In this document: in pieces, positions 8,690-17,443 of the stretch | Layout: the number at the start of each line of letters is the position of its first letter | Position numbering within the stretch: the first letter of the stretch is position 1 | Source: UBA7803 sp034522075 | GTDB lineage: Bacteria > Pseudomonadota > Gammaproteobacteria > Pseudomonadales > Azotimanducaceae | NCBI GenBank assembly: GCA_034522075.1 | Contig: JAXHLO010000006.1 | Location: 434,001 to 498,000, forward strand | Direction: 5' to 3' | DNA length: 64,000 nucleotides | Made by a program: the position numbers and the translations under genes | The notes under the pieces: model-generated | The model's database searches: none | Told to the model about the DNA's origin: nothing | The model's input: the letters and a program-made list of their open reading frames with translations, nothing else

Positions 8690-9829
8690 TCACTCGTCTT
8701 CGTGAACCTTGACCGATTCGGCGATCTGGCCGGATTCGAGAAAGCGCTGCAGATGGGCCTGAACCGAATCGCTGGCGCGCATGCCTTTCGGGATGAGCAT
8801 GACCCCGCTCTGGGTCACCACGTCGTCCACCAGTACCATCCTGTCGGTCAGGGCGTGAATGGCCACGACTTTCTCGTTGGAACGCTGACTGCCCTGTATC
8901 GCCGCGGTCAGGGCCTGCAGCACGGCGGGATCGTAGCGCTCGGCCCGGCGTTCGAGTGCGGTCAAAGCCTGACGGCTGGAATAGCCCTGGTTCAGCAGGC
9001 GATCGAAATCCAGCATCACCTTCAGGCACCTGGCACCCGGCGGAATGTCGCTGCCGCGCACGTCGTCCTGGGGGCTGCCGCCGCCATCGAAGTGCTTTTC
9101 CTGGTAGCGGATGATGGCGGCCACGTCGTCGAGGCGCGGGATCTTGTGAATCAGGCTCGCGGACAGGTCGACCGCGCGCTGCAGCTGACCCCGTTCGTCG
9201 GCTCCACTGGCCTGGCCGGTCTGTGCCCGTTCCACCAGGCGGCCGGACAGCGTGGTATAGCCAAGCTGAGACAGCAGCACGGCGGTCTCCAGGGTCCAGG
9301 GTTCGATGCCGCCGAGCTCGCTGACGTCCAGTGTGCGCAACTGCTCGCGCAGCCGCATGGTCTGGCCGAGCACTTCCGGGCGGACCAGTGAGAGCAGCTC
9401 CACCAGCATCTCCACGGCACCCTTGAGGGTATTGGCCAGCAGGTCTTTCTCGACGGTCAGCAGGCGGTGGTGCTCCACGGCCGTGGCGAGGGTGGCCCCG
9501 AGCACGTCCGGCGGACAGGGTTTGTTGAGAAAGCGGAATACGTCACCCCGGTTGATGGCCTGAACTGCGGTCTGCTGATCGGAGTTGCCGGTCAGCAGCA
9601 CACGCACCATATCCGGATGGCTTTCCTTCACCCGGGCCAGCAGTTCGACCCCGTCCATTTCCGGCATGCGCATATCGGAAACAATGACGGGGTAGGAACC
9701 GTTGGTGCCGATCATCTCCAGCGCCTCGGCGGCGGAGCTTGCCGTGTCGACGTGGAAACGGCTCCGCAGTGAGCGTCGAAAGCCTTTCAGGACGTTCTCT
9801 TCGTCGTCCACCAGCAGCACGTTATCCAT
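8690..9829 (-). CDS. Response regulator with REC and degenerate HD-GYP-like domain
   Basis: A 379-residue protein. Residues 1-120 are a receiver domain with acidic pocket VDDEEN, phospho-acceptor Asp52 in VSDMRMPEMDG and Lys in FLNKPCPP. Residues about 150-300 resemble HD-GYP proteins (RLDDVAAIIRYQEKHFDGGGSP, compare the family HxxxDGxGYP), but the HD metal motif is replaced by LLSQLGYTTL and GYP by GSP, so cyclic-di-GMP hydrolysis is doubtful. The ATG at 9829 is preferred over one at 9847 because MDNVLLVDDE is a standard receiver start and GGGGA precedes it. It overlaps the upstream REC-HDOD gene by 8 nt. Confidence 0.82.
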   Translation of the reverse strand: MDNVLLVDDEENVLKGFRRSLRSRFHVDTASSAAEALEMIGTNGSYPVIVSDMRMPEMDGVELLARVKESHPDMVRVLLTGNSDQQTAVQAINRGDVFRFLNKPCPPDVLGATLATAVEHHRLLTVEKDLLANTLKGAVEMLVELLSLVRPEVLGQTMRLREQLRTLDVSELGGIEPWTLETAVLLSQLGYTTLSGRLVERAQTGQASGADERGQLQRAVDLSASLIHKIPRLDDVAAIIRYQEKHFDGGGSPQDDVRGSDIPPGARCLKVMLDFDRLLNQGYSSRQALTALERRAERYDPAVLQALTAAIQGSQRSNEKVVAIHALTDRMVLVDDVVTQSGVMLIPKGMRASDSVQAHLQRFLESGQIAESVKVHEDE

Positions 9830-11030
9830 GTCGTGTCCCCGGGCCATTTGCTACTTCTTCCATATCCAGTGTAGTCAGCCAGTGTTGTACGTCGTCGGTG
9901 ACCCCGAGCCGGGCCAGGTAGTCCGCATCCAGCTTGTCCTGCGCGCCTGGGACGCTGCCCGCGAGCAGCGCATCAGCCAGGTGTACGGCGGTGAGCGGAG
10001 TCGGCTCGGTGTCCAGAGAATCCGCGGGGTGGTGGTGATAGGCCACGGCCTCGATGACCGGACTGGGGAAGCCCCACAGAGTCAGCAGATAAGCGCCGAT
10101 GTCGGCGTGGGTGCAGCCTAGAATCTGCTGCTCGGCCTCGAGATGGCTCACGCCTTGCTCGGCGGCCAGGGTCTGCACGCGGGCATAGGCTTCCTGTATC
10201 TGGCTCATCTCGATGAGCTTGCCGACGTCGTGGAGCATGCCGGCGAGCAGTGCCTGGTCGACGACTTTACGTTCCAGGCCCAGGGCGCGCGCTGCGTTCT
10301 TGGCCGCCGAACCAGCGGCAAAGCTGTGTTTCCACAGCTCCTGGACGTCGACAACGGCCACGTCCTCTTCCAGGCTGGAAAACAGCTCTACGGTGATGAC
10401 GATGGCGCGGATGGCATCCAGGCCGAGAATCTTGGTCGCCTGGACGGGCGACGTCACTTCTGCACGGAGCCCGAAGTAGGCTGAGTTGACAAGCTGCAGC
10501 ACCTTGGCGGTGATGGCCAGATCCTGACCGACGATCTCGCCGACCGATTCCACCGAACCATTGGGGGCGGCTGCCTCCTCGGTGATCCGCAGGTACAGGT
10601 TCGGCAGGCTCGGCAGGCGCGACAAAGAACCGATACTCTTGCGCAGCGAGGCGTCGCCCAGGCGCATCTGCAGCCTGACCACCCGGTCCACGGCGTCCAC
10701 CAGTTGCTCGCTGTCGCAGGGCTTGGCGAGGAACTGATGGGTGACCTGGGCGGCTTCCAGCGCGAGCTGGGCGTCGGCGTAGCCGGACAGGCCGATGCGC
10801 ACCGCGTCGGGACAGTGCTCCTTGGCGTGGCGCAGCACGTCGACGCCGGTGTAGGTGGGCATGCGCATGTCGGAAACCACCACATCGAAGTGATCGGTCT
10901 CGATGCGCCGCAGCGCCTGTTCGGAGCTGGATTCGAAGTGCATCTCCCAGCGGTCGCGCACCGGCCGCAGCAGACGTTTCAGACCATCCAGAATTCGCGC
11001 TTCGTCGTCGACGAACAATACCTGTTTCAC
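9822..11030 (-). CDS. Response regulator with REC and HDOD domains
   Basis: A 402-residue regulator. The receiver domain covers residues 1-125 (VDDEARIL, Asp54 in VSDMRMPTYTG, Lys in FLAKPCDS). An HDOD domain follows from about residue 135 to 340 (SLPSLPNLYLRITEE, LQLVNSAYFGL, LLAGMLHDVGKLIEMS). HDOD is an HD-related output domain found in bacterial signalling proteins and is usually not enzymatic. It starts 13 nt after the hybrid kinase gene, which is its likely phosphodonor. Confidence 0.9.
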   Translation of the reverse strand: MKQVLFVDDEARILDGLKRLLRPVRDRWEMHFESSSEQALRRIETDHFDVVVSDMRMPTYTGVDVLRHAKEHCPDAVRIGLSGYADAQLALEAAQVTHQFLAKPCDSEQLVDAVDRVVRLQMRLGDASLRKSIGSLSRLPSLPNLYLRITEEAAAPNGSVESVGEIVGQDLAITAKVLQLVNSAYFGLRAEVTSPVQATKILGLDAIRAIVITVELFSSLEEDVAVVDVQELWKHSFAAGSAAKNAARALGLERKVVDQALLAGMLHDVGKLIEMSQIQEAYARVQTLAAEQGVSHLEAEQQILGCTHADIGAYLLTLWGFPSPVIEAVAYHHHPADSLDTEPTPLTAVHLADALLAGSVPGAQDKLDADYLARLGVTDDVQHWLTTLDMEEVANGPGTRHG

Positions 11031-11043
11031 CGCTAAAGCCCTC

Positions 11044-12690
11044 TCATGCGGGAATGGAAATGACGAACGAGGCGCCCTGGGTCACGGTATCGTCCAGGGT
11101 CAGGGTGCCTTTGTGTTTGTCCTTGATGACGGAGATGGCGATGGCCAGGCCCTGCCCGGTGCCCTTGCCAACCGCTTTGGTGGTGAAGAAGGGGTCGAAA
11201 ATGCGGCTGCGCAGTGCCTCCGGCACCCCGGGGCCGTTGTCACTCACCCGGATCTCCACCCGCGAGAGTTCGGCGTCGTAGCGCGAGCTGAGCACAATGT
11301 GGCCGAGTCCATCGTTGCGGCTGTCGGCGATAGCGTGCGCGGCATTGACGATGAGGTTGAGGATCACCTGGCCGAGTTCGCCGGAATGGCACGACACCAT
11401 GGGCATGGCGGTATCCAGGTCCAGATCGAGGTTGGCCACGTACTTCCATTCGTTGCGGGCGATGGTCACGGTGTCGCAGATCAGCTTGTTCAGGTCGCAG
11501 GTCTCGGGGTCGTCGCCGCCGGGATGGGTGAACCCTTTCATGGCGTTGACGATGCGCGAAATCCGGTCGATGCCGTCCAGGCTCTGCTCCAGCGCCGCCG
11601 GCACCTCGTCGCGCAGGAAGTCCAGGTCCGCGCGTTCGGTCAGGTCTGCCAGTTCCCGCAGGACATCTGCCGGCAGCGGCCCCTGCCCGGCCTGACGCAG
11701 CGCCTCGCCCTGGGCCTGCACGACGGCCAGCAGGCCGTCCAGAGATTCCTTCACGAACGCCACGTTGTCCCGCGTATATTGCGCCGGGCTGTTGATCTCG
11801 TGGGCGATGCCGGAGGCAAGCTGCCCGACGGATTCGAGCTTCTGGGTGTGCAACAGCTGGGTTTCCAGGTTCTTGCGGTCGTGGACATCGAGCAGGATGC
11901 CGTCGAAACGGCGGGCCTCGTTGCCGCTCGGGCGGGCAGCCAGGTGCACCCAGTGCGGGCTGCGGCCTTCCACCAGCAGCCGGGCGTCCAGCGCCAGCGG
12001 TTTGCGCCCGGCCACCAGTTCGGCGATGGCATCAGACAGGGCTTCCAGGTCATCGGGGTGAAAGAGCTCCAGCAGATGCCGCAGCGAGGCTCCCAGCGGC
12101 GGCTGGTTGTCGCCGAGCACGTGCGCCACGGCACCGTGCAGGAACATCAGGCGCAGGTCGCCGTCCTCGTCGGCCTCGATCCGCCACAGCACGGCGGGCA
12201 GATTCTCCGCCACGTTGGTGAGCTGAGACTCCATGTCACGCAGGTGCCGGGTGCGGGCTTCCACGGTTTCATTGAGGCGCTGATTCAGCGCTTCGAGGTG
12301 GCGCTGTGCCTGGTGACGGGCGATCTGGCTCTTCAGCCGGGCCAGCAGAACGCGGAAATCCACGGGTTTGGTGATGAAATCATCGGCGCCGGAATCGAAG
12401 GCCGCGGCGATGTCTTCAGAGCTGGTCCTGGCGGTAACCATGATCACAGGCGTATTGGCGTTGACGCGCTGTCCGCGCAGGGTCCGCAATACGTCCAGGC
12501 CGTCCATGCCCGGCATCATCACGTCCAGCAGGGCTACGTCGTAGGCGGTAGCGCGCAGGCGCTCCAGGGCTTCGGGCCCGGACCGGGCCGATTCCACGGT
12601 ATAGTCGTAACGCTCCAGGCGCCGCGTCAGCAGCTCGATGTTGTTGGCTTCGTCGTCGACGACGAGCACTTTCGCCGGGGAATGGTCCAT
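11044..12690 (-). CDS. Hybrid histidine kinase: REC-PAS-HisKA-HATPase
   Basis: A 548-residue cytoplasmic kinase with no membrane segment. The order is: N-terminal receiver domain (VVDDEANN, Asp56 in LLDVMMPGMDG, Lys in FITKPVDF); a coiled-coil near 125-155; a PAS-like domain at about 155-275; HisKA with His297 in GIAHEINSPAQY; and a complete HATPase (N-box LNLIVNAAHA, DNGPGVP, GKGTGQGLAIA). Having the receiver first suggests that it is itself controlled by another kinase or by retrograde phosphotransfer. It is the first gene of the five-gene minus-strand operon and so probably the core of that pathway. Confidence 0.92.
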   Translation of the reverse strand: MDHSPAKVLVVDDEANNIELLTRRLERYDYTVESARSGPEALERLRATAYDVALLDVMMPGMDGLDVLRTLRGQRVNANTPVIMVTARTSSEDIAAAFDSGADDFITKPVDFRVLLARLKSQIARHQAQRHLEALNQRLNETVEARTRHLRDMESQLTNVAENLPAVLWRIEADEDGDLRLMFLHGAVAHVLGDNQPPLGASLRHLLELFHPDDLEALSDAIAELVAGRKPLALDARLLVEGRSPHWVHLAARPSGNEARRFDGILLDVHDRKNLETQLLHTQKLESVGQLASGIAHEINSPAQYTRDNVAFVKESLDGLLAVVQAQGEALRQAGQGPLPADVLRELADLTERADLDFLRDEVPAALEQSLDGIDRISRIVNAMKGFTHPGGDDPETCDLNKLICDTVTIARNEWKYVANLDLDLDTAMPMVSCHSGELGQVILNLIVNAAHAIADSRNDGLGHIVLSSRYDAELSRVEIRVSDNGPGVPEALRSRIFDPFFTTKAVGKGTGQGLAIAISVIKDKHKGTLTLDDTVTQGASFVISIPA

Positions 12691-12952
12691 GGGGGTACCT
12701 GGCAGCCTTTGAGCCCTCTATGGGAAGTCTAGAAGGCCCGGACGCCCTGGCGGCCGAAGCTTTGTGAAGGGGCGCACAGTTTCTGTGCCTAGGCGCGCTG
12801 CTCTCACATACCGACGTGCCGGTTGTTTCCTCGGCCGGCTCGGTTAGCATGCGCGGTGGTGCCGCGGCTGCGCCGGAACGCGTTTACGCGCGCCGGGCGC
12901 GGTCGGCGATCAGCCGGACAAAGTCGATCCGTTGCGGGAGAATGTGCGGGAT

Positions 12953-13039
12953 TGGTGCCGAGGAGAGGACTTGAACCTCCACGGGGTTTCCCCCACTAGC
13001 ACCTGAAGCTAGCGTGTCTACCAATTTCACCACCTCGGC
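12953..13039 (-). tRNA. tRNA-Leu (anticodon CAG)
   Basis: On the minus strand the 87-nt sequence folds as a class II tRNA: acceptor stem GCCGAGG paired with CCTCGGC, a D arm with GAAATTGGTAGACAC, an anticodon arm CTAGC-TTCAGGT-GCTAG giving anticodon CAG, a long variable arm (GGGGG-AAA-CCCCG) as required for leucine tRNA, a T arm with GGTTCAAGTCC, and an encoded CCA end. It reads CUG codons, which are the dominant leucine codons of this high-GC genome. Confidence 0.97.
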
Positions 13040-13086
13040 GGGAAGCGGGTCGCGCAATTTACTGAGCGCAGTGAGTATTGTCAATT

Positions 13087-15333
13087 ATGCAATCGGGCAA
13101 AGGACGACGGCGCCGCCGTCAGGACAGCAAGGGCCGCAAAGCAGCGCCGGATAGCGCTGAGCAACGCGCCAAGGCCACGGAACTGCTCGAGCTGCTGGCC
13201 CGCGAGCCGGCGCCCATGGGCTGGAAGGAGCTGCTGGCCATCACCCGCAGACACGATCCCGCCAGCCGCAGGGAGTTGCGGGATCTGGTGCAGGATCTGT
13301 TGCGCCGCGGCGAGCTGCAGGAAGACCACCAGGGCTACTACCACCCGGGCAGCAGTGACGGCAACGTCGGCGTGCTGGCCGGCCGCGGGCGTAATCTGAG
13401 CTTCGCCGGCGTGCCGGTTGAACGGGGCCGGGGATTCCGGCTGCGCCCCGGCGACCGGGTGGAGGCCACCGTCGCCGACGGCCGTGCCAGCGTGCTGCGG
13501 GTGGTGGAATACTCCTCCCTGCCGGTAGTGGGGGAGTTGCGTTTTCACGGTCGAGCGGCCCACGTGGAGTCGGTGTCACCGGAATACCGTGGCCGGGTCG
13601 GCCTGGAGCAGGCGCCGCGGGGGGCCGAAGCCGGCAACACCGTAGCCGTGCGCATTACCGGTGAAGACAGTAACGGTCTGGTCGGTGTCGTAACTGAAGT
13701 GATCTCCGCTGCCGGCGGCGCCGCGCATGCGGCCGACACTCTGCTGGAAAGCCACCGGGTGCCCCGGGAATGGCCGCCGGAAGTGGAACGGGCCGCGGCC
13801 GCCCTGCCGGGCAAGGTGGTACCGGGCCGGCACCGCGACCGGGTCTCCCTGGAAGACCTGCCGCTGGTGACCATCGACGATGAAAGCGCTCAGGATTTCG
13901 ACGATGCGGTTTTCGCCGAACGCCTGCGCAGCGGCTGGCGGCTGGTGGTGGCCATTGCCGACGTCGCCCACTACGTCAAGCCGGACAGCCCGCTGGATCG
14001 CAGTGCCTGGGAGCGCGGTACCTCCGTCTATCTGCCCGACCGGGTCGTGCCCATGCTGCCGGAAAAACTGTCCAACGGGCTGTGTTCCCTGCGCCCGGAC
14101 GAGCCGCGCCTGGCGCTGGTCTGCGACATGCGCATCAGCGCCAAGGGTATCGTGACCCGGCATGAGTTCTACGAAGCGGTCATCTGCTCCTGGCAACGCC
14201 TGACCTATACGCGGGCCCAGGAATTTCTCGATGCCGGCGCTCTGGACGTCGAGCCCGAGGTGCAGGCTTCCCTGCGCGAGCTCAAAGCGGTCTACGACGC
14301 GTTGCGGATCGCGCGGGCCGAACGCGGCGCCCTGGACTTCGACAGCCACGAAGCGAAGCTCGAGCTGCGCGACGGCCATATCGCGGCCATTCATCCGGTC
14401 ACCCGGCACGACGCGCACCGGCTCATCGAGGAAGCCATGATCTGCGCCAACGTCTGTGCAGCCCGTTATCTGGAAAGCGCGGAGCGCCAGGCCCTGTACC
14501 GTGTCCACGAGGCGCCGGATGCCGAGAAGACCGAGCAGCTCCGGCAGGCGCTGGCTTTCGCCGGTGTGCGCCTCGGCCGCTCCGAGATTACGCCGAAGCT
14601 GGTGCACGACGCCCTGGCCGAGCTCGGCGAGCGTTCGGACAAGTGGATCTTCGAGCTGCTGGCCCTGCGCTCCATGAATCAGGCCGTCTACAGCCCGGAG
14701 AATCGCGGCCACTACGGGCTCGCCCTGGAGCGCTACATGCACTTCACCTCGCCCATCCGCCGCTACGCCGACCTGGTGGTGCACCGGGCCATCAAGGCAG
14801 CCGTGCATCAGCGGGAGGCGGATTTCTCCGGCGACTGGCTGGTCACCACGGGCGAGCACATATCCATGGCGGAGCGGCGGGCCGAGGCGGTGGCTTACGG
14901 CGTCGACGGCTGGCTGAAATGTGAGTACATCGGTGAGCGCATCGGCGAGGAATTCGACGGTATCGTCATGGGGGTCACCGAGTTCGGCCTGTTCGTGGAT
15001 CTCACCGGGTACTACGTCCAGGGCCTCGTGCACATATCCGAGCTCGGGCAGGACTACTTCCGCTTCAACCAGGCCAGCATGACACTGGCCGGGGAACGCT
15101 CCGGCATGCGTTACGCTCTGGGCGACGAGCTGAGGGTCAAGCTGGTGGACGTGCAGCCGGCGGTTGGCAAAGTGGACCTGGTGCCGGTGCGGGGCGGCAA
15201 GTCGGCCAAGGGCGGCAAGGGTGCCGCTGCAGGCGGCAAGAGCGCAGCTGCAGGCGGCAAAAATGCCAAGGAAGGCGGCGGCAGTCCGCGGCGCCGGTCG
15301 CGGCGCCGCAAACGTACCAAGCCATCGTCGTGA
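13087..15333 (+). CDS. rnr: Ribonuclease R
   Basis: A 748-residue 3'-5' exoribonuclease that degrades structured RNA and, with tmRNA, faulty messages. Visible domains are an N-terminal winged helix (ATELLELLAREPAPMGWKEL), two cold-shock domains, the RNB catalytic domain with the Mg-binding Asp cluster DDESAQDFDDAVFAE and the HFTSPIRRYADLVVHR signature, an S1 domain (GEEFDGIVMGVTEFGLFVDL) and a long basic tail with repeated GGKSA-like units and a terminal RRRSRRRKR. The ATG at 13087 is chosen; an in-frame TTG lies three codons earlier. rlmB overlaps its stop, as in E. coli gene order. Confidence 0.96.
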   Translation: MQSGKGRRRRRQDSKGRKAAPDSAEQRAKATELLELLAREPAPMGWKELLAITRRHDPASRRELRDLVQDLLRRGELQEDHQGYYHPGSSDGNVGVLAGRGRNLSFAGVPVERGRGFRLRPGDRVEATVADGRASVLRVVEYSSLPVVGELRFHGRAAHVESVSPEYRGRVGLEQAPRGAEAGNTVAVRITGEDSNGLVGVVTEVISAAGGAAHAADTLLESHRVPREWPPEVERAAAALPGKVVPGRHRDRVSLEDLPLVTIDDESAQDFDDAVFAERLRSGWRLVVAIADVAHYVKPDSPLDRSAWERGTSVYLPDRVVPMLPEKLSNGLCSLRPDEPRLALVCDMRISAKGIVTRHEFYEAVICSWQRLTYTRAQEFLDAGALDVEPEVQASLRELKAVYDALRIARAERGALDFDSHEAKLELRDGHIAAIHPVTRHDAHRLIEEAMICANVCAARYLESAERQALYRVHEAPDAEKTEQLRQALAFAGVRLGRSEITPKLVHDALAELGERSDKWIFELLALRSMNQAVYSPENRGHYGLALERYMHFTSPIRRYADLVVHRAIKAAVHQREADFSGDWLVTTGEHISMAERRAEAVAYGVDGWLKCEYIGERIGEEFDGIVMGVTEFGLFVDLTGYYVQGLVHISELGQDYFRFNQASMTLAGERSGMRYALGDELRVKLVDVQPAVGKVDLVPVRGGKSAKGGKGAAAGGKSAAAGGKNAKEGGGSPRRRSRRRKRTKPSS

Positions 15334-16088
15334 GCCAGGTGTACGGCCTGCACGCCGTAGCCGCACTGCTGGCGAATGACCCGGCGCGGATACGGGTGCT
15401 GTACGTCCAGCGCGGGCGCCGCGACCAACGCATGGGTGAAATCATGGAAACGGCGCGCAGCCGCGGGGTGCGCGTGGAAGCGGCGCAGCGGGCCTGGCTC
15501 GATCGGCGTTGCGGCAATGCCCACCAGGGGGTGGCCGCCGAGTGTCATGACCTGGCACCGGTGAGCGACCGGGAGCTGGAGGCACGCTGGGCCGAGCTGC
15601 CCGCGCCGCACCTGTTGCTGGTTCTCGACGGCATCACCGACCCGCGCAACCTGGGCGCCTGCCTGCGCAGCGCCAATGCCGCCGGCGTGCAGGCCGTACT
15701 GCTGCCGCGGCGGCGCAGCGCCCCCCTGAACGATGTGGCGCTGAAGACGGCGGCCGGGGGCGCCGAGGATCTTCTGGTGGTGGAAGTGGCCAATCTGGCG
15801 CGCCGGCTGGAATGGCTGAAAGCCCAGGGCGTGTGGATCATCGGTACGGACGATGCGGCGGAGCTGCCATGGAGCGACGCCGATCTCACCGTGAGTTGCG
15901 CCATCGTCGTCGGCAGCGAGGGCGCAGGCATGCGGTCTCTCACTGCCCGCTTGTGCGATACCCGGGTCGCCATACCCATGCTGGGCAGCGTGTCGAGCCT
16001 GAACGTGTCCGTGGCCGTGGGCGTATTGCTGTTCGAAGCCGTCCGGCAGCGCCGGGCGGCGCTTGCAACCGGGCCGGCGGCCCCCTAG
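15330..16088 (+). CDS. rlmB: 23S rRNA (guanosine-2'-O)-methyltransferase RlmB
   Basis: A 252-residue SPOUT/TrmH-family methyltransferase, expected to methylate G2251 of 23S rRNA. It has the N-terminal substrate-binding part (VYGLHAVAALL...RIRVLYV) and the knotted C-terminal domain with its motifs: LVLDGITDPRNLGACLRSA, VVGSEGAGMRSL and PMLGSVSSLNVSVAVG, the last carrying the AdoMet-binding Asn. It starts with GTG inside the rnr stop (GTGA, 4-nt overlap), so the two are translationally coupled. Confidence 0.95.
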   Translation: MSQVYGLHAVAALLANDPARIRVLYVQRGRRDQRMGEIMETARSRGVRVEAAQRAWLDRRCGNAHQGVAAECHDLAPVSDRELEARWAELPAPHLLLVLDGITDPRNLGACLRSANAAGVQAVLLPRRRSAPLNDVALKTAAGGAEDLLVVEVANLARRLEWLKAQGVWIIGTDDAAELPWSDADLTVSCAIVVGSEGAGMRSLTARLCDTRVAIPMLGSVSSLNVSVAVGVLLFEAVRQRRAALATGPAAP

Positions 16089-16214
16089 AATCCGCCGCCC
16101 GGATAGCGAACCTGGTGTCGCCGACCGGATATACATAGCTTCCTTGCTTCACGCTCGTTGCAACCAAGCGGCCCCGGCCCGCGGGCGGAAGCGTAACCCC
16201 GAAAGGAGGAGTCC

Positions 16215-16736
16215 ATGCGACACTACGAGGTCGTGTTTCTCGTGCACCCTGATCAGAGCGATCAGGTTCCCGGTATGGTCGAGCGCTACGAGCAGCTCAT
16301 CGAGCGCGGCGGCGGCAAGGTCCACCGCAAAGAAGACTGGGGCCGGCGCCAGCTCAGCTTCCCCATCGCCAAGATTCACAAGGCACACTACGCCCTGATG
16401 AACATCGAGGTGGATTCCGCCACCTTGACGGAGCTCGACAGCGCCTTCCGCTTCAACGATGCCGTGATCCGCAACATGATCACCAGTTGCAACGCGGCGC
16501 CGGAAGGCCATTCCTGGATCTACGAGGAAGAACTCAAAGACAAGGAAAAAGACCGCGAGCGGGATCAACGCCGCGAGCAGGAAGAGCGCCGCGAGCGGGA
16601 AGAGCGCCGCGAGCGGGAAGAAGGCCGCGAGCGGGAAGAAGGCCGCGAGCGGGAAGAAGGCCGCGAGCGCGAGGAAAATCGAGACACGGAAACTGATGCC
16701 CCCGCGTCGGCGGATTCCGAGGAGACAGCACGATGA
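16215..16736 (+). CDS. rpsF: 30S ribosomal protein S6 with a charged repeat tail
   Basis: Residues 1-100 are a normal S6 (MRHYEVVFLVHPDQSDQV, GGGKVHRKEDWGRRQL, FRFNDAVIRNMI). S6 binds 16S rRNA with S18 in the small-subunit platform. From about residue 104 the protein carries a 70-residue tail with six copies of a six-residue motif (RREQEE, RREREE x2, GREREE x3) followed by an acidic end, giving 173 residues; E. coli S6 is 135 including its RimK-modified Glu tail. A strong ribosome site (AAAGGAGG) precedes the ATG. It overlaps rpsR by 4 nt. The tail should be a very charged, probably helical or disordered segment. Confidence 0.96.
   Translation: MRHYEVVFLVHPDQSDQVPGMVERYEQLIERGGGKVHRKEDWGRRQLSFPIAKIHKAHYALMNIEVDSATLTELDSAFRFNDAVIRNMITSCNAAPEGHSWIYEEELKDKEKDRERDQRREQEERREREERREREEGREREEGREREEGREREENRDTETDAPASADSEETAR
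16569..16676 (+). repeat. Six tandem 18-bp units inside rpsF
   Basis: The stretch is built of six in-frame 18-bp units of the form CGCCGCGAGCGGGAAGAG or GGCCGCGAGCGGGAAGAA, nearly identical at the DNA level. They encode residues 119-154 of S6. The high nucleotide identity points to recent slippage or unequal crossing-over, and the copy number is likely to vary between strains. Confidence 0.95.
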
Positions 16737-16957
16737 GCAGACGTTTCGGCCGCAAGAAGTTCGCCCGCCTGGACGTGCCTGGAGCGGAGATCGACTACAA
16801 GAACCTGGATCTGCTGCGCCAGTACATCGGCGAGACCGGCAAGATCGTGCCCAGCCGCATCACGGGCACCACAGCGCGTCAGCAGCGGCGTCTGGCCCAG
16901 GCGGTCAAGCGCGCCCGCTACCTGGCCCTGCTGCCTTACACCGACGCCCATCGGTAA
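16733..16957 (+). CDS. rpsR: 30S ribosomal protein S18
   Basis: A 74-residue S18 with the conserved core FCRL-like region replaced by FGRKKFARLDVPGAEIDYKN, then LLRQYIGETGKIVPSRITGTTARQQR and the end ARYLALLPYTDAHR. It pairs with S6 in the 30S platform. The N-terminal cysteine found in zinc-binding S18 forms is absent (CXXC-minus type). Its ATG overlaps the rpsF stop (ATGA), giving the standard rpsF-rpsR-rplI operon without priB. Confidence 0.97.
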   Translation: MSRRFGRKKFARLDVPGAEIDYKNLDLLRQYIGETGKIVPSRITGTTARQQRRLAQAVKRARYLALLPYTDAHR

Positions 16958-16972
16958 GCCGAGGAGATCGAC

Positions 16973-17419
16973 ATGAACGTGATTCTGATGGAACGTATCG
17001 GCAATCTGGGCGACCTCGGTGACGAAGTGACGGTCAAACCCGGCTTTGCCCGCAACTTTCTGATCCCTCAGGGTATGGCCGTGCGCGCAACGGACGACAA
17101 TCGGACGGTGTTCGAAGAGCGGCGGGCCGAACTCGAGCGCCTGGCCAATGAACGCCTGAGCGAGGCTCAGGAACGTGCCAGCCGCCTGGAAGGCCTGGCG
17201 CTGACCATCGTGGTCAAGGCCGGCGACGAAGGTAAGCTGTACGGCTCGGTCGGCACCCAGGACATCGCCGATGCCGTAGCTGCCAAGGGTATGGAGATCG
17301 AGAAGAGCGAGGTCAAACTGCCGGAGGGCACCATCCGCGAGCTCGGCGAGTACGAGCTCGACCTGCAGCTCCACTCGGACATTTCGGTGACCATACAGGT
17401 GGCCGTGGTTCCCGAGTAA
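16973..17419 (+). CDS. rplI: 50S ribosomal protein L9
   Basis: A 148-residue L9: MNVILMERIGNLGDLGDEVTVKPGFARNFLIP is cut here to its features, an N-terminal rRNA-binding domain with GxxGD and the PGFARNFLIP signature, a long central helix (residues 42-75) and a C-terminal domain ending in LHSDISVTIQVAVVPE. It binds 23S rRNA at the base of the L1 stalk. Full length. It lies 15 nt after rpsR with a GAGGAG ribosome site, in the same operon. Confidence 0.97.
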   Translation: MNVILMERIGNLGDLGDEVTVKPGFARNFLIPQGMAVRATDDNRTVFEERRAELERLANERLSEAQERASRLEGLALTIVVKAGDEGKLYGSVGTQDIADAVAAKGMEIEKSEVKLPEGTIRELGEYELDLQLHSDISVTIQVAVVPE

Positions 17420-17443
17420 GCGGCCGCCAACCGGGAGCCAGGC

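Noticed and set aside
10903..12732. A 600-codon open frame on the plus strand opposite the hybrid kinase
   Set aside because: It is antisense to a kinase with all catalytic motifs intact; its translation has no family features and is rich in His/Gly/Gln as expected from high-GC shadow frames.
13576..15366. Long open frame on the minus strand opposite rnr
   Set aside because: Shadow of the rnr codons; rnr has full domain structure and normal neighbours.
16089..16214. An S6:S18-binding leader RNA upstream of rpsF
   Set aside because: Such leaders exist in many bacteria and the leader length would allow one, but I could not fold a convincing CCG-bulge structure by eye.
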